In this document: piece by piece, positions 47,910-56,396 of the stretch
Position numbering within the stretch: the first letter of the stretch is position 1
Layout of the letters: each line of letters starts with the position of its first letter
Assembly: GCF_002157225.2 (NCBI RefSeq)
Contig: NZ_CP020038.1
Location: 2,758,501-2,822,500 of the forward strand
Direction of reading: 5' to 3'
DNA length: 64,000 nucleotides
From: Agarilytica rhodophyticola
GTDB taxonomy: Bacteria > Pseudomonadota > Gammaproteobacteria > Pseudomonadales > Cellvibrionaceae
Notes under the pieces: model-generated
Databases searched by the model: none
Told to the model about the DNA's origin: nothing
Seen by the model: only the letters and a program-made list of their open reading frames with translations
Made by a program: the position numbers and the translations under genes

Positions 47910-49708
47910 TTTTTCAGATAGCCTTCTTTACTGTTTAATTTAACCAATACACGGGAAAACGAATTTACTGAACAATATAATGCAAAAAAGTGTTCAAGAA
48001 TACTGGCATAAAGATAATTACTGCTACCGGTGAGGTAGGTTTCATTAAGTACAATTTCTACTTCAACCCCGCGGCACATAGTGGCGTGCCGATCGATATT
48101 GAGCGGCGCACTAATTTGCCTAGCGTTAACCGACATGATGGATTCAACCAAGCCTTTGGTGACAGAAGAGTCTTTGAAATCGTAAAGTCGCAAGATTTCT
48201 TTGAGCGCTTCTGTGGCACTCTCGCCGCCGGTGAGTGATAAGTGATTTAGATTTAAATGAGAAATAAGACGCCAGCGTGCATTATTCCTAAGAGGCGGGC
48301 GAACAGTTTTTGTTGGCTGAGTTAAACAGCGGATTTTCGAGCACGGAGGTGCACTGTCGACACACTGCAACTTGGGATGATCTAAATTATAGGGCAGCTT
48401 TGACGGCTGATCTCTGTTGCTGCATGTTAATTCAAGGCTGAGTGTTCGATCTTCTGGAATATTAGGGTTAAAGTCTAAGTCGACTAAACTTAAAAATACG
48501 TCGGTGCCGTCATCTCGTTCCTGATAGCCTAGTTTTGCATTGCGACGTGAAGCAAACCAGTAGGCGTGATCTTCGTTGTTTTGATGTTCATGCTTGAGGC
48601 CATAAAAAGGCAAATACTCTTTTTTATCACCAGCGGGTGTGGAGGCCATAACTTTATCGACAGCATATACCTCAAAACCCAGTGGGCGACGAGCATCAGC
48701 AATGACTTGGTATTCAAGTTCGGTATGATCCAGGCGGATTGGATCGGATTTTTGTTGGAATAAATTAATCATTGGGGCACAGCCCAACGCAAATGTCTCT
48801 TTACTAATATTGTGTTCCAGTTCGATATCCGATTCTTTTAAATATACATAAATATCCAGCTTGCCTTCTGTGTCCTCAGGCATATGTTTATGTAAATCAC
48901 TGAAATCCACAAACATAAATTTTTCCGGGAAGATAAGGTATTCCGTTAGCAAGCGATAACCAATAAATGAAGAGGGCGGATAAGGCAACATGCCATCCTC
49001 TTCCTTAAAGCCCACTGGTTTAATGCAATCAGGTGTCAAATACACCGGCTGTGAACTTTGATCTGGGGCGGATAAAACAATGCCTGCGCACTTATTCAAT
49101 AGCAGCTCATAGAGGGGATGCACATGTTGTGATTGTCCCCGCAAATAAAAGCGCAGGTTTTCCAGGTTAATTTCAGGAAAAGTAATTTCAGGCGCGAACG
49201 ATTCTAGAGAGATTTTTAATACTCCGTCAGCGCCACGCATATTGGCCGAACCTGGTGTGGTAAATGGTCGCCCCATTAGTTGGGCCACAGAGACGGTAAT
49301 CGGATATAGATCTACATCGTAGCATAGGGTAAAACGGCAGTGTTCCCCTTGAAAATGCTCCGTTTCAATAAGAGATTTACGATTAACTGTGTATTTCGCG
49401 TCTAATTGCTCCTCATCCGGCGTGAACTGCGCAATGGACATCGATGGAATTGGGCGCTGATAATGAGGAAATACAACATTTAACAAGGCATCTGTTAATT
49501 CAGGGAAGTCGTCATCCAGTTTGTGCTGAATACGTGCATTGAGATAGGCAAAACCTTCAACCAAGCGGGAGACATGAGGATCTTCAATGGTGTCTGCACT
49601 AATACCTAAACGACCGGCAACCTTGGGGTGCTCTTTGGAAAACTCCGATCCCATCTGACGAATAAACGCCAGCTCTTTTTCATAGTAGGGCAATAGTTCA
49701 TCAGACAT
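47873..49708 (-). CDS. tssF: Type VI secretion baseplate protein TssF
   Basis: Largest baseplate wedge protein, 611 residues, in a wedge of two TssF and one TssG. Begins with LLPYYEKELAFIRQMGSEFSKEHPKVAGRL, which is diagnostic, and continues DPHVSRLVEGFAYLNARIQHKLDDDFPELTDALL. Ends with a Cys/Pro/Arg-rich tail overlapping tssG. Overlaps tssE by 8 bp. Confidence 0.96.
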   Translation of the reverse strand: MSDELLPYYEKELAFIRQMGSEFSKEHPKVAGRLGISADTIEDPHVSRLVEGFAYLNARIQHKLDDDFPELTDALLNVVFPHYQRPIPSMSIAQFTPDEEQLDAKYTVNRKSLIETEHFQGEHCRFTLCYDVDLYPITVSVAQLMGRPFTTPGSANMRGADGVLKISLESFAPEITFPEINLENLRFYLRGQSQHVHPLYELLLNKCAGIVLSAPDQSSQPVYLTPDCIKPVGFKEEDGMLPYPPSSFIGYRLLTEYLIFPEKFMFVDFSDLHKHMPEDTEGKLDIYVYLKESDIELEHNISKETFALGCAPMINLFQQKSDPIRLDHTELEYQVIADARRPLGFEVYAVDKVMASTPAGDKKEYLPFYGLKHEHQNNEDHAYWFASRRNAKLGYQERDDGTDVFLSLVDLDFNPNIPEDRTLSLELTCSNRDQPSKLPYNLDHPKLQCVDSAPPCSKIRCLTQPTKTVRPPLRNNARWRLISHLNLNHLSLTGGESATEALKEILRLYDFKDSSVTKGLVESIMSVNARQISAPLNIDRHATMCRGVEVEIVLNETYLTGSSNYLYASILEHFFALYCSVNSFSRVLVKLNSKEGYLKKCPPRAGERVFL

Positions 49709-50198
49709 GTTGTGATTCTTCCACGTTGACAGTTCGGGATACGGGTTCTAATACAGAGTCGAAAACGACAATTTCTGGAGCCGGGTCTGCATACAAGGTT
49801 GCGTTAACTCGGAAGCGTAGCGTTCTATCGATATTGTCTTTGTTATCTTGATAGGTAACGCTAACGGATTTAAATCTCGGCTCATATTCACGCAATATGC
49901 GTTCTAGATTGCGAGTAAATTCTTTTTTCTTGTCGGCATCGGTGATATTGACCGTTGCCAAATCGGGTAAACCATAATTTAAAAGAGAGGTTTCTAATTC
50001 TTTAAAGTTAGAAGAGGGCTCAACCATACGAAAACGTGTATTGAGTAAATTCTCCAGGTCTCTGCGAACACTGTTGCGTAAGTCGCGCAGTCGCTGATGA
50101 CGATCTCGTTCAGCTTCAACTTGTAGATGTGGTTCATTATCGATAAGTCGATCGATAATAGACGGCCTTAAATTTTTCTTTTTATCAATTCTGCTCAT
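49701..50198 (-). CDS. tssE: Type VI secretion baseplate protein TssE (gp25-like)
   Basis: 165 residues with the gp25/lysozyme-like fold signature: LRNSVRRDLENLLNTR near residue 35-55, LLNYGLPDLATVN, and the IREYEPRFKSVSV-type end of the domain. TssE initiates sheath polymerisation on the baseplate. It sits 2 bp after tssC2 and overlaps tssF. Confidence 0.94.
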   Translation of the reverse strand: MSRIDKKKNLRPSIIDRLIDNEPHLQVEAERDRHQRLRDLRNSVRRDLENLLNTRFRMVEPSSNFKELETSLLNYGLPDLATVNITDADKKKEFTRNLERILREYEPRFKSVSVTYQDNKDNIDRTLRFRVNATLYADPAPEIVVFDSVLEPVSRTVNVEESQHV

Positions 50199-50200
50199 AA

Positions 50201-51727
50201 TTATTTCGACTGAACAAGTTCAGTAACAAGTTCCATTTCAGAGACCATTTGATCAATTTGATAATGCGGTACTAAACGAATAGCACACACGTACTGACCG
50301 GGTTTTTCAGGATGTTCTTTTACTTCTACACTGGCTTCCCTAAGAGGAAAACGAGCTTGTTCTTCCCACTCTAAATCTTCTCGGCCCGAGGTATATTTGA
50401 ATAACCAGTTGCGTAATAGATCCTCACAGTCTTCGGCGCTGACAAAAGAACCTACTTTATCGCGAATAATGACTTTGATGTAATGGGCTACCCGCGAACC
50501 GCAGAGCACATGCTGAAGCATCGATGATAATTTTGCGTTAACAGAATTCGTAGAAGACGCGTTAGTGTTTTGATATTTTGGTTTTTGAATAGACTGATTA
50601 CTGTAAAATGCTGTGAAGGGAGTATCGTAACACTGACATAGCGGAGTGAAGCCAAGGCTACTTAAATCTCTTTCTACAGTATCCGTCAGCACAACATCTG
50701 TTGAGGGTTTGTAAGCAATATTATTGGCATCGGTCTCAAATACATCACACGGTAAATTTGTTAATAAACCCCCACCCACTTGGTTACGAGGTACGCCGCG
50801 AATATGACCAAACCAACCGACACTGGCAAACTCGCGAATTAAAATGGCGGCGAATCCGTAAGCAGCATTGCCCCATAAATAATTTTCTTTACCGCTTTTC
50901 TCACAGAAAAATAGGCCTTTGTAGCTGCCAGGTTTGGTGCGATAGGGTAGGCGCATTAAAATTCGCGGTACCGTTAGTCCAATAAAACGGGAGTCGGCAA
51001 TATCGCGTAGGGCTCGCCATTTTATATATTCTTCCTGCTGGAAAACAGCATGTAGATTTATCGGCGTACCCAGCTCTGCAAATTCATCCAAACCAAAGAT
51101 TTCATTAGAAGCTCCTGCAATAAAGGGAGAGAAAGAAGCCGCTGCAATTTCACATAAACCTTTTAGGGTCGCAACATCATCGTATTTATGCTTTTCTGAG
51201 GGGCGATGGCTGAGGGCATAATCACCGATCAATATGCCATAAGGTTCACCACCAGGGGTGCCATATTCTTCGTTGTATATCTTGTTAAATAATTGGCTTT
51301 GATCAAATTCCATTGCGCGATCAATATCACGGACAATCTCTGCCCATGAAATATCCAACATTTTAATTTTTAAGTTTCTGACCCCTTCGGCTTGGACGAC
51401 AAGATACCAAAGCCCTCGCCAAGAGGATTCCAGTTTTTGAAAGCGGGGGTGATGAATGACTTCGTTTAGCTGGTCATTAATCAAATGATCAATTTCAGCG
51501 ATACTACGATCGATAATAAGTTTTATGTCATCGATGGTTTTGACAAGAGACGTATTTTCGTGTTCTTCAAGCCAAAATAATAAGGCTTTAACATCATCTT
51601 CTTCTTTAATAAATTCGGAAAGGTTAGTGACATGAGGTGTGGCTTCACAGAGCGTGTCTAAATCGATGGATATAGAAGCTCCTGCGGGCCTTTGATTATC
51701 AATGTTCGGCAGATTAATTGATGGCAC
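50201..51727 (-). CDS. tssC2: Second type VI sheath large subunit (TssC2)
   Basis: 508-residue TssC/VipB paralogue, clearly related to the TssC encoded just upstream: FQKLESSWRGLWYLV, KIKMLDISWAEIVRDIDRAMEFDQSQLFNKIYNEEYGTPGGEPYG and the C-terminal sheath core. It has a shorter N-terminus, which lacks the usual TssB-pairing helix region in full, and several differences in otherwise invariant positions. Tandem tssC-type genes occur in other T6SS loci (for example impC/impD types). It could be a second sheath component or a minor subunit. It is separated from tssC1 by the toxin-antitoxin cassette. Confidence 0.9.
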   Translation of the reverse strand: MPSINLPNIDNQRPAGASISIDLDTLCEATPHVTNLSEFIKEEDDVKALLFWLEEHENTSLVKTIDDIKLIIDRSIAEIDHLINDQLNEVIHHPRFQKLESSWRGLWYLVVQAEGVRNLKIKMLDISWAEIVRDIDRAMEFDQSQLFNKIYNEEYGTPGGEPYGILIGDYALSHRPSEKHKYDDVATLKGLCEIAAASFSPFIAGASNEIFGLDEFAELGTPINLHAVFQQEEYIKWRALRDIADSRFIGLTVPRILMRLPYRTKPGSYKGLFFCEKSGKENYLWGNAAYGFAAILIREFASVGWFGHIRGVPRNQVGGGLLTNLPCDVFETDANNIAYKPSTDVVLTDTVERDLSSLGFTPLCQCYDTPFTAFYSNQSIQKPKYQNTNASSTNSVNAKLSSMLQHVLCGSRVAHYIKVIIRDKVGSFVSAEDCEDLLRNWLFKYTSGREDLEWEEQARFPLREASVEVKEHPEKPGQYVCAIRLVPHYQIDQMVSEMELVTELVQSK

Positions 51728-51846
51728 TGGTTATTCCTGAAAAAGTCGCACTATTTATGTTTTAGCTTAGAAAACTAACTCATTTCTCATCGGCACTTAA
51801 AAGCGAGAGTAGCAGCATGTGTCCGAGTGTAGCAATTTGTCGGCTT

Positions 51847-52101
51847 TTAGTAGATATTTCCACGCCAATCAGCTTCAAGCACCCACACGACAAGCTCCGA
51901 ATCGATAACCTCATACACAACTCGAAAATCTCCAATTCTGTATCGAAAACGATTTTGAAAGCCTTGCATGGTTTTAATATTTGGCCCACTACGAGGGTTG
52001 CTTGTAAGATTTTCCATTTTCTGCAAAACTCTCCGCCTCATAACGTGGTCTACTTTTTTTAGAGCCTTTTCTGCTTTCTTCGAAAAGCGCACCGTATACA
52101 T
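51847..52101 (-). CDS. RelE/ParE-superfamily toxin
   Basis: 84-residue basic protein with the RelE/YoeB-type fold pattern: MYTVRFSKKAEKALKKVD start, the R(x)GPNIKTMQGF turn and the RYRIGDFRVVYEV strand pair, with a late Trp/Asp/Arg end. Such proteins cleave mRNA on ribosomes (RelE) or inhibit gyrase (ParE); sequence cannot choose here. Its ATG shares one base with the stop of the small gene upstream (TAATG). Confidence 0.88.
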   Translation of the reverse strand: MYTVRFSKKAEKALKKVDHVMRRRVLQKMENLTSNPRSGPNIKTMQGFQNRFRYRIGDFRVVYEVIDSELVVWVLEADWRGNIY

Positions 52102-52247
52102 TACGGTTTTTCCTTAAGAAGCTCTTCCAATGTTTTCAGTTTCTTAATTTCATGTTTAGGAGTTTTTAGCTTTTCCATAGTTGCGTCTTGGTTAAGCTTA
52201 CGGTCTTCCTCTTCTTCTGTTTCCAAGCGTGGCTTTTGGTCACTCAT
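52101..52247 (-). CDS. 48-residue protein between antitoxin and toxin
   Basis: A short frame exactly filling the space between the antitoxin and toxin genes. ATG at 52247 is one base after the antitoxin stop; its TAA overlaps the toxin ATG by one base. The product is highly charged (about half Lys, Glu, Asp, Arg) with a probable helix at the end (EIKKLKTLEELLKEK). The precise packing on both sides argues for a real translated gene. No known family recognised; it may be a second antitoxin or an adaptor. Confidence 0.6.
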   Translation of the reverse strand: MSDQKPRLETEEEEDRKLNQDATMEKLKTPKHEIKKLKTLEELLKEKP

Positions 52248-52248
52248 T

Positions 52249-52497
52249 TTAATCATTTTCCATCAGATCATTTAAGCTTTTGGCGCCGGGATCATATTTT
52301 TCATCCAGAGCACTATCTATTTCATCTTCTTTTTCTTCAATTTTCTTGAGAAAAAACTCATATGCTTTTGGTTGGATTATGACACCTACCAATTCACCAT
52401 TTTGGCTCTCTATGAGAATATCCTCACCCTCAATGGGATCAGGGTTCTTTATCTTTTCCAATACATCAGTTGGAATCGAACTTTCCTTAATTTTCAT
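52249..52497 (-). CDS. Antitoxin-like protein (Phd/YefM-type pattern)
   Basis: 82-residue acidic protein encoded first in the cassette. The middle (EDILIESQNGELVGVIIQPKAYEFFLKKIEE) has the Phd/YefM look: a beta hairpin followed by a helix; the C-terminal half is acidic and likely disordered until it binds toxin. GAGGGG lies close upstream of the ATG. As with related modules it probably represses its own promoter. Confidence 0.75.
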   Translation of the reverse strand: MKIKESSIPTDVLEKIKNPDPIEGEDILIESQNGELVGVIIQPKAYEFFLKKIEEKEDEIDSALDEKYDPGAKSLNDLMEND

Positions 52498-52540
52498 ATT
52501 CCCCTCACGTTTATATAAGCGATTCTTTATGAGAGTTAGT

Positions 52541-52555
52541 CTCTATTTTAAAGAG
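52541..52555. promoter_or_regulatory. Candidate operator/promoter of the toxin-antitoxin cassette
   Basis: Near-palindrome CTCTATTTTAAAGAG 44 bp upstream of the antitoxin start, between the tssC1 terminator and the gene. Position is right for an autoregulatory operator. No firm -35/-10 pair was found. Confidence 0.3.
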
Positions 52556-52582
52556 TTGCTGCTTGCGCATGCTATTTACAAA

Positions 52583-52610
52583 CAAATAAAAGGGGACGTT
52601 GTGTCCCCTT
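52583..52610 (-). terminator. Rho-independent terminator after tssC1
   Basis: On the minus strand: AAGGGGAC, loop ACAAC, GTCCCCTT, then TTATTTG. The stem is a perfect 8 bp and the T-rich tail follows directly, 57 bases after the tssC1 stop. It divides the tss genes into two transcripts, tssA-B-C1 and the cassette-tssC2-E-F-G-H part. Confidence 0.85.
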
Positions 52611-52667
52611 AACACGCTTTCGCGGCCAAATATTTCAACAATATCTGGCTGTACAGCTTAAGGTGCT

Positions 52668-54158
52668 TTATCCCGCTTTAGGAATATTTGCGACCAAACG
52701 TAAAGATGCTGTGAGCTCTTCCATTTGCAGCCATGGGCGCATCCAGGCAACAGCGTTATATACACCTGGTTGTCCTGGTACTTCTTTCACTTCAACCCGA
52801 GCTTCCGCCAATGGGAACTGCGCTTTCATTTCTGCAGAAGCGCCAGGTGTCGCGTTAACATATTTATTAATCCATCTGTTCAACCATGCTTCAGCATCTT
52901 CGGCTTCCATGAAAGAACCGATTTTGTCACGAGCCATTACTTTCAAGAAATGGGCAATACGTGATGTTGCCATGATGTAAGGCAACCTAGCCGAAATTGC
53001 TGCATTTGCAGTCGCGTCTGGATCATCGAATTTCTTAGGATTTTGTGTGGTCTGAGCACCAAAAAATACAGCGTAGTCAGTATTTTTATAGTGGCAAAGA
53101 GGTAGGAAACCCAATTTACTGAGTTCCGCTTCACGGCGATCCGTAATGCCAATTTCAGTAGGGCATTTTTGATCCACATCACCGTCGTCACTGACAAATG
53201 TATGACTGGGCAAACCTTGAACCTTACCGCCACCTTCAGCACCACGAATACTGGTGCACCAGCCGTATTCAGCGTAAGCTTGCGTCAGCGTTGTTCCAAG
53301 AGAATAAGCTGCGTTCATCCAGCAATAGGAATCGTGATCGTGTTCAATGTGGTTACCCGCTGCATCTACAGTGGCTTCTTCGTAGTTAAATGCTTCAACA
53401 GGCTTAGTGGCTTCTCCATAGGGTAAGCGGGCAAGTGTGCGAGGCATGGTTAATGTCACAAAGCGCGAATCATCACTTTCGCGGAAACTTCTCCATGGAA
53501 TGTACTCAGCGGAATCGAAGATTTTTTCAAGGTCGCGAGGTTTGGACAGTTCTGTGAAGCTGTCAAAACCAAACATACCTGGATCAGCTGCTGATATAAA
53601 TGGGCAGAAGCCTGCGGCTGCAACATTCGACATTTTCGACAGCAAAGATACATCATCTGGATGAGAAGAGAATTCGAAGTCGCCGATTAAGGCGGCATAA
53701 GGCTCACCACCAGCGGTACCAAATTCACTTTCATAAATCTTCTTGAAAATTTGGCTTTGATCAAACTCAACAGCTTTTTCTAAATCGCGAGATAATTCTT
53801 TTTTAGAGATATTTAACATGCGAATTTTTAATCCGCTGCCTGTCTCAGAGTTCATTACCAAGTGGTTGAGACCGCGCCAAGAGCCTTCCAATTGTTGGAA
53901 CTTTTCATTGTGCATAACAGCCGCTAATTGTTTTGACATAACACTGTCAATTGCCGCAATTGCACTGTTAATCGTTCTTGAAAGGTTGCTGTCCCATTTG
54001 ACGGTACCTTTCATCGCTTCTGAAGTAAGCGTCTTCAAAAGTTCTTCTGTTTCGTCACGAGAAGTTTGCTTAGTCGCACCTATTGCCTGATCAAGAAGAC
54101 TCGCTTCTTGGGCTTCTGCCTGTTGCGCTTCGCTTTGTTGTTCTTCATTACTCGCCAT
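52668..54158 (-). CDS. tssC: Type VI sheath large subunit TssC (VipB)
   Basis: Main contractile sheath protein with TssB. 496 residues containing the invariant [72 protein letters not shown] and the C-terminal [10 protein letters not shown] / [18 protein letters not shown]. Its start overlaps the end of tssB by 11 bp. Confidence 0.97.
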   Translation of the reverse strand: MASNEEQQSEAQQAEAQEASLLDQAIGATKQTSRDETEELLKTLTSEAMKGTVKWDSNLSRTINSAIAAIDSVMSKQLAAVMHNEKFQQLEGSWRGLNHLVMNSETGSGLKIRMLNISKKELSRDLEKAVEFDQSQIFKKIYESEFGTAGGEPYAALIGDFEFSSHPDDVSLLSKMSNVAAAGFCPFISAADPGMFGFDSFTELSKPRDLEKIFDSAEYIPWRSFRESDDSRFVTLTMPRTLARLPYGEATKPVEAFNYEEATVDAAGNHIEHDHDSYCWMNAAYSLGTTLTQAYAEYGWCTSIRGAEGGGKVQGLPSHTFVSDDGDVDQKCPTEIGITDRREAELSKLGFLPLCHYKNTDYAVFFGAQTTQNPKKFDDPDATANAAISARLPYIMATSRIAHFLKVMARDKIGSFMEAEDAEAWLNRWINKYVNATPGASAEMKAQFPLAEARVEVKEVPGQPGVYNAVAWMRPWLQMEELTASLRLVANIPKAG

Positions 54159-54669
54159 CTTTATCTTCTCCGCCTTCTACGCCAAGTTCATTTGAAAGAT
54201 TTGCTAATGCATCTGTATTGCTCAGCACTTCTTCAAGAATTGTTTCTAAGTCTTCAGAGCGATCTGCCTTGGTCAACAAGTCACGTAACTTATTACGTGT
54301 TTCCATTAATTTTTTCAACGGCTCGATTTGTTCAACCAGTTTGTGAGGCTCGAAGTCTTCCATGTTTTTAAAGTCGAGATTAACCGACATTTGGCTGCCG
54401 TCATCCTGGATTGTGTTATCCACTTTCAAATTAACTTGAGGATTTACTTTGCCCATTAGGTCATTGAAATTATCACGATCAATTTGAGAAAACTTTCGAT
54501 CCTTCAGTGTTTTTTTACCTTCGGCGTTGTCACCTGAGTAATCACCCATCACGCCCATTACAAAGGGTAATTCCTTTTCAACCTGAGCGCCGTTTGTTTC
54601 CAAATCATATGTAATATGAACGCGAGGTTTTCTAACTCTTTTCAACTTATCATGGATACTTTCGGACAT
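54148..54669 (-). CDS. tssB: Type VI sheath small subunit TssB (VipA)
   Basis: 173 residues, the standard TssB length. Motifs: [42 protein letters not shown], and the C-terminal helix region ([22 protein letters not shown]) that in VipA carries the ClpV-binding area. An acidic tail follows. It overlaps tssC by 11 bp; tssA ends 32 bp upstream. Confidence 0.97.
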   Translation of the reverse strand: MSESIHDKLKRVRKPRVHITYDLETNGAQVEKELPFVMGVMGDYSGDNAEGKKTLKDRKFSQIDRDNFNDLMGKVNPQVNLKVDNTIQDDGSQMSVNLDFKNMEDFEPHKLVEQIEPLKKLMETRNKLRDLLTKADRSEDLETILEEVLSNTDALANLSNELGVEGGEDKDGE

Positions 54670-54700
54670 TGTCCCTTCCTCTTGGAGTTTTGTTTAATAA

Positions 54701-55819
54701 TTATTCTTCACATTCCACGCCAGTGAGTTCACTGAAGTGTTCACGCGATGAATTGTCTGGTATGAGCTCGTTTATCAAGTCGCCCAATGGCATATTGCCC
54801 CATTTTACCGCCTTTTGAAGAACATAGGAAACGGGGGAGTGGGGTTCAGTTTTTCTAAAAAATTCGGCTATCTCAATGAGCTGTTTAAAGGCATCATCGC
54901 GATTAGCGATTGGGCCTTTAGCAACTACAACCTGTTGCGTCGCCGCCGCACCTGCATTTTCGCCTCCGGCGCTTTCACCACCAGCGTCATTTTCAACTTC
55001 GCCTGCTTCCGTTGGCAACTTTAATTTCCCTATATGATTAACAACGCCAAGGCACTCAGTCAGAATTTCGACAATGGTGCGAGTGGGAGGCGCTTCGTGT
55101 ATGCCACATAGCTCATCGAGTTTGAGACCAACACTTTTATAGATTTCGATACAGCTTTCTATGTCATCTCGAATATCGACGTAAAATGTTTCGCTTGATT
55201 GTGTTACCGACTTATCGATTTCATCAAGGTCAAACCCCAAGCTGGCAATTTTCGCTTGGCGTGCTTCTTCATCAGGCGCTTTTTGAATATCTAATGCTTG
55301 GTGATATTGCCACAAACTATAGGGACCAGGATTTTCACCTTCAGTAAGTTGTACTTTTCTGATTGGTGCGATCATTACTCCCTCAGCACCTTCTCCATTT
55401 AAGCCCGATAAACAAGACACTCTTGTCTCTATACCGTATTCATCCGGCATTGGGTGCAGGTTTTCCCAAAAATTTTCTAGCAGGCCCTGGATGAGTGAAA
55501 ATGCATCGCGCAGACCTGCAAAGCCATAACGACGTATCATAGCTTCGGCATACCAGCTGGCAACTTCTAAATCTTTACTGTTTTCTTGAATGATTTGTGG
55601 TGCAAGCTCGGTAATTTTTTGCCAGTGCTGAGCGGCCTCTGTGCTTTCCCCATCGTGGATACTTTGTCTTTCTGCCGCACGTGCTTGATTTCGTTCTGAC
55701 TTAATAATTTGGTACTGTGAAGTTGCAGACCTATCTTCGCGAATGTCATCGCCGGTGGGAGAATCTTCGCTTATTGGTTGAAGTAGACTTTCTACATCAA
55801 TTATCTGTTGGCTTGCCAT
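54701..55819 (-). CDS. tssA: Type VI secretion cap protein TssA
   Basis: 372 residues with the ImpA N-terminal domain (LLQPISEDSPTGDDIRED, EVASWYAEAMIRRYGFAGLRDAFSLIQGLLENFW) and a C-terminal region (PHSPVSYVLQKAVKWGNMPLGDLI, a conserved TssA ending). An Ala/Gly-rich spacer (about 275-300) joins them. TssA guides baseplate priming and caps the growing sheath. First gene of the leftward tss operon. Confidence 0.93.
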   Translation of the reverse strand: MASQQIIDVESLLQPISEDSPTGDDIREDRSATSQYQIIKSERNQARAAERQSIHDGESTEAAQHWQKITELAPQIIQENSKDLEVASWYAEAMIRRYGFAGLRDAFSLIQGLLENFWENLHPMPDEYGIETRVSCLSGLNGEGAEGVMIAPIRKVQLTEGENPGPYSLWQYHQALDIQKAPDEEARQAKIASLGFDLDEIDKSVTQSSETFYVDIRDDIESCIEIYKSVGLKLDELCGIHEAPPTRTIVEILTECLGVVNHIGKLKLPTEAGEVENDAGGESAGGENAGAAATQQVVVAKGPIANRDDAFKQLIEIAEFFRKTEPHSPVSYVLQKAVKWGNMPLGDLINELIPDNSSREHFSELTGVECEE

Positions 55820-56396
55820 TTCGATTACCCTTCTAATGACAGATAAATTCCATTATTGTTTTTAGTTTCGACAAAAGCATTGGCTCAACAAGCGAAATTA
55901 ATCGTTATTGTTGAATTTTGTGCCATGCATTTGCTTATGATTACAAAATACTTAACATATATTTAATGCTAGTTAACAAAAAATAAAAAGGTGTAATTAC
56001 CGTGCCTTTTTGTTTCCAATTTACTGTCGCTTTTCATGCTAAAACCAGTGTTCTGTAAAATTAGCACAACTAAGCTTTAAGTGTAACTCTTCGGTGTGTA
56101 ATAAATTCCGACAAATCCTTTTTTTTCAACAAACTAGCGTTGTTTTCGTGATAGTCTACTTGAAATAAGTGCCATATTTTTATTGGCACTGGGCCGGCTT
56201 GGTTTAACCCTGTTATATTTCTATGCAAGATTGCTTTGAACAGACCTGATCCCGATAATATACTAGTTTGCAGACTGAGCATATGTTGTAGCATACAAGA
56301 ACTTTGCCACATTTATTCTGGCCGAGGCGAGAAAGTGGTTTTTGTCTCGCGAAAGACGTTTTAAGATTTACTGAAGAATATCCGGAAGATAATTCA
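55820..56396. other. tssA-tagH divergent promoter region
   Basis: 577 bp without a supported gene, AT-rich. It separates the leftward tss operon from tagH-tssJ. The frame of tagH is open back to 56304, but no ribosome site supports that start. It contains an inverted repeat GTGCCA...TGGCAC (56170-56189), the second arm being part of a sigma-54-like site. Confidence 0.6.
56184..56199 (+). promoter_or_regulatory. Candidate sigma-54 promoter for tagH-tssJ
   Basis: TGGCACTGGGCCGGCT: full match to the -24 element (TGGCAC) and GC at the correct -12 place with a following T; the two bases before GC are CG where TT is usual. It is about 200 bp upstream of tagH. T6SS loci are often sigma-54 dependent. 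No activator binding site recognised. Confidence 0.35.

Noticed and set aside
55919-55934. Second sigma-54-like TGGCAC on the minus strand upstream of tssA
   Set aside because: No GC at the correct -12 distance.
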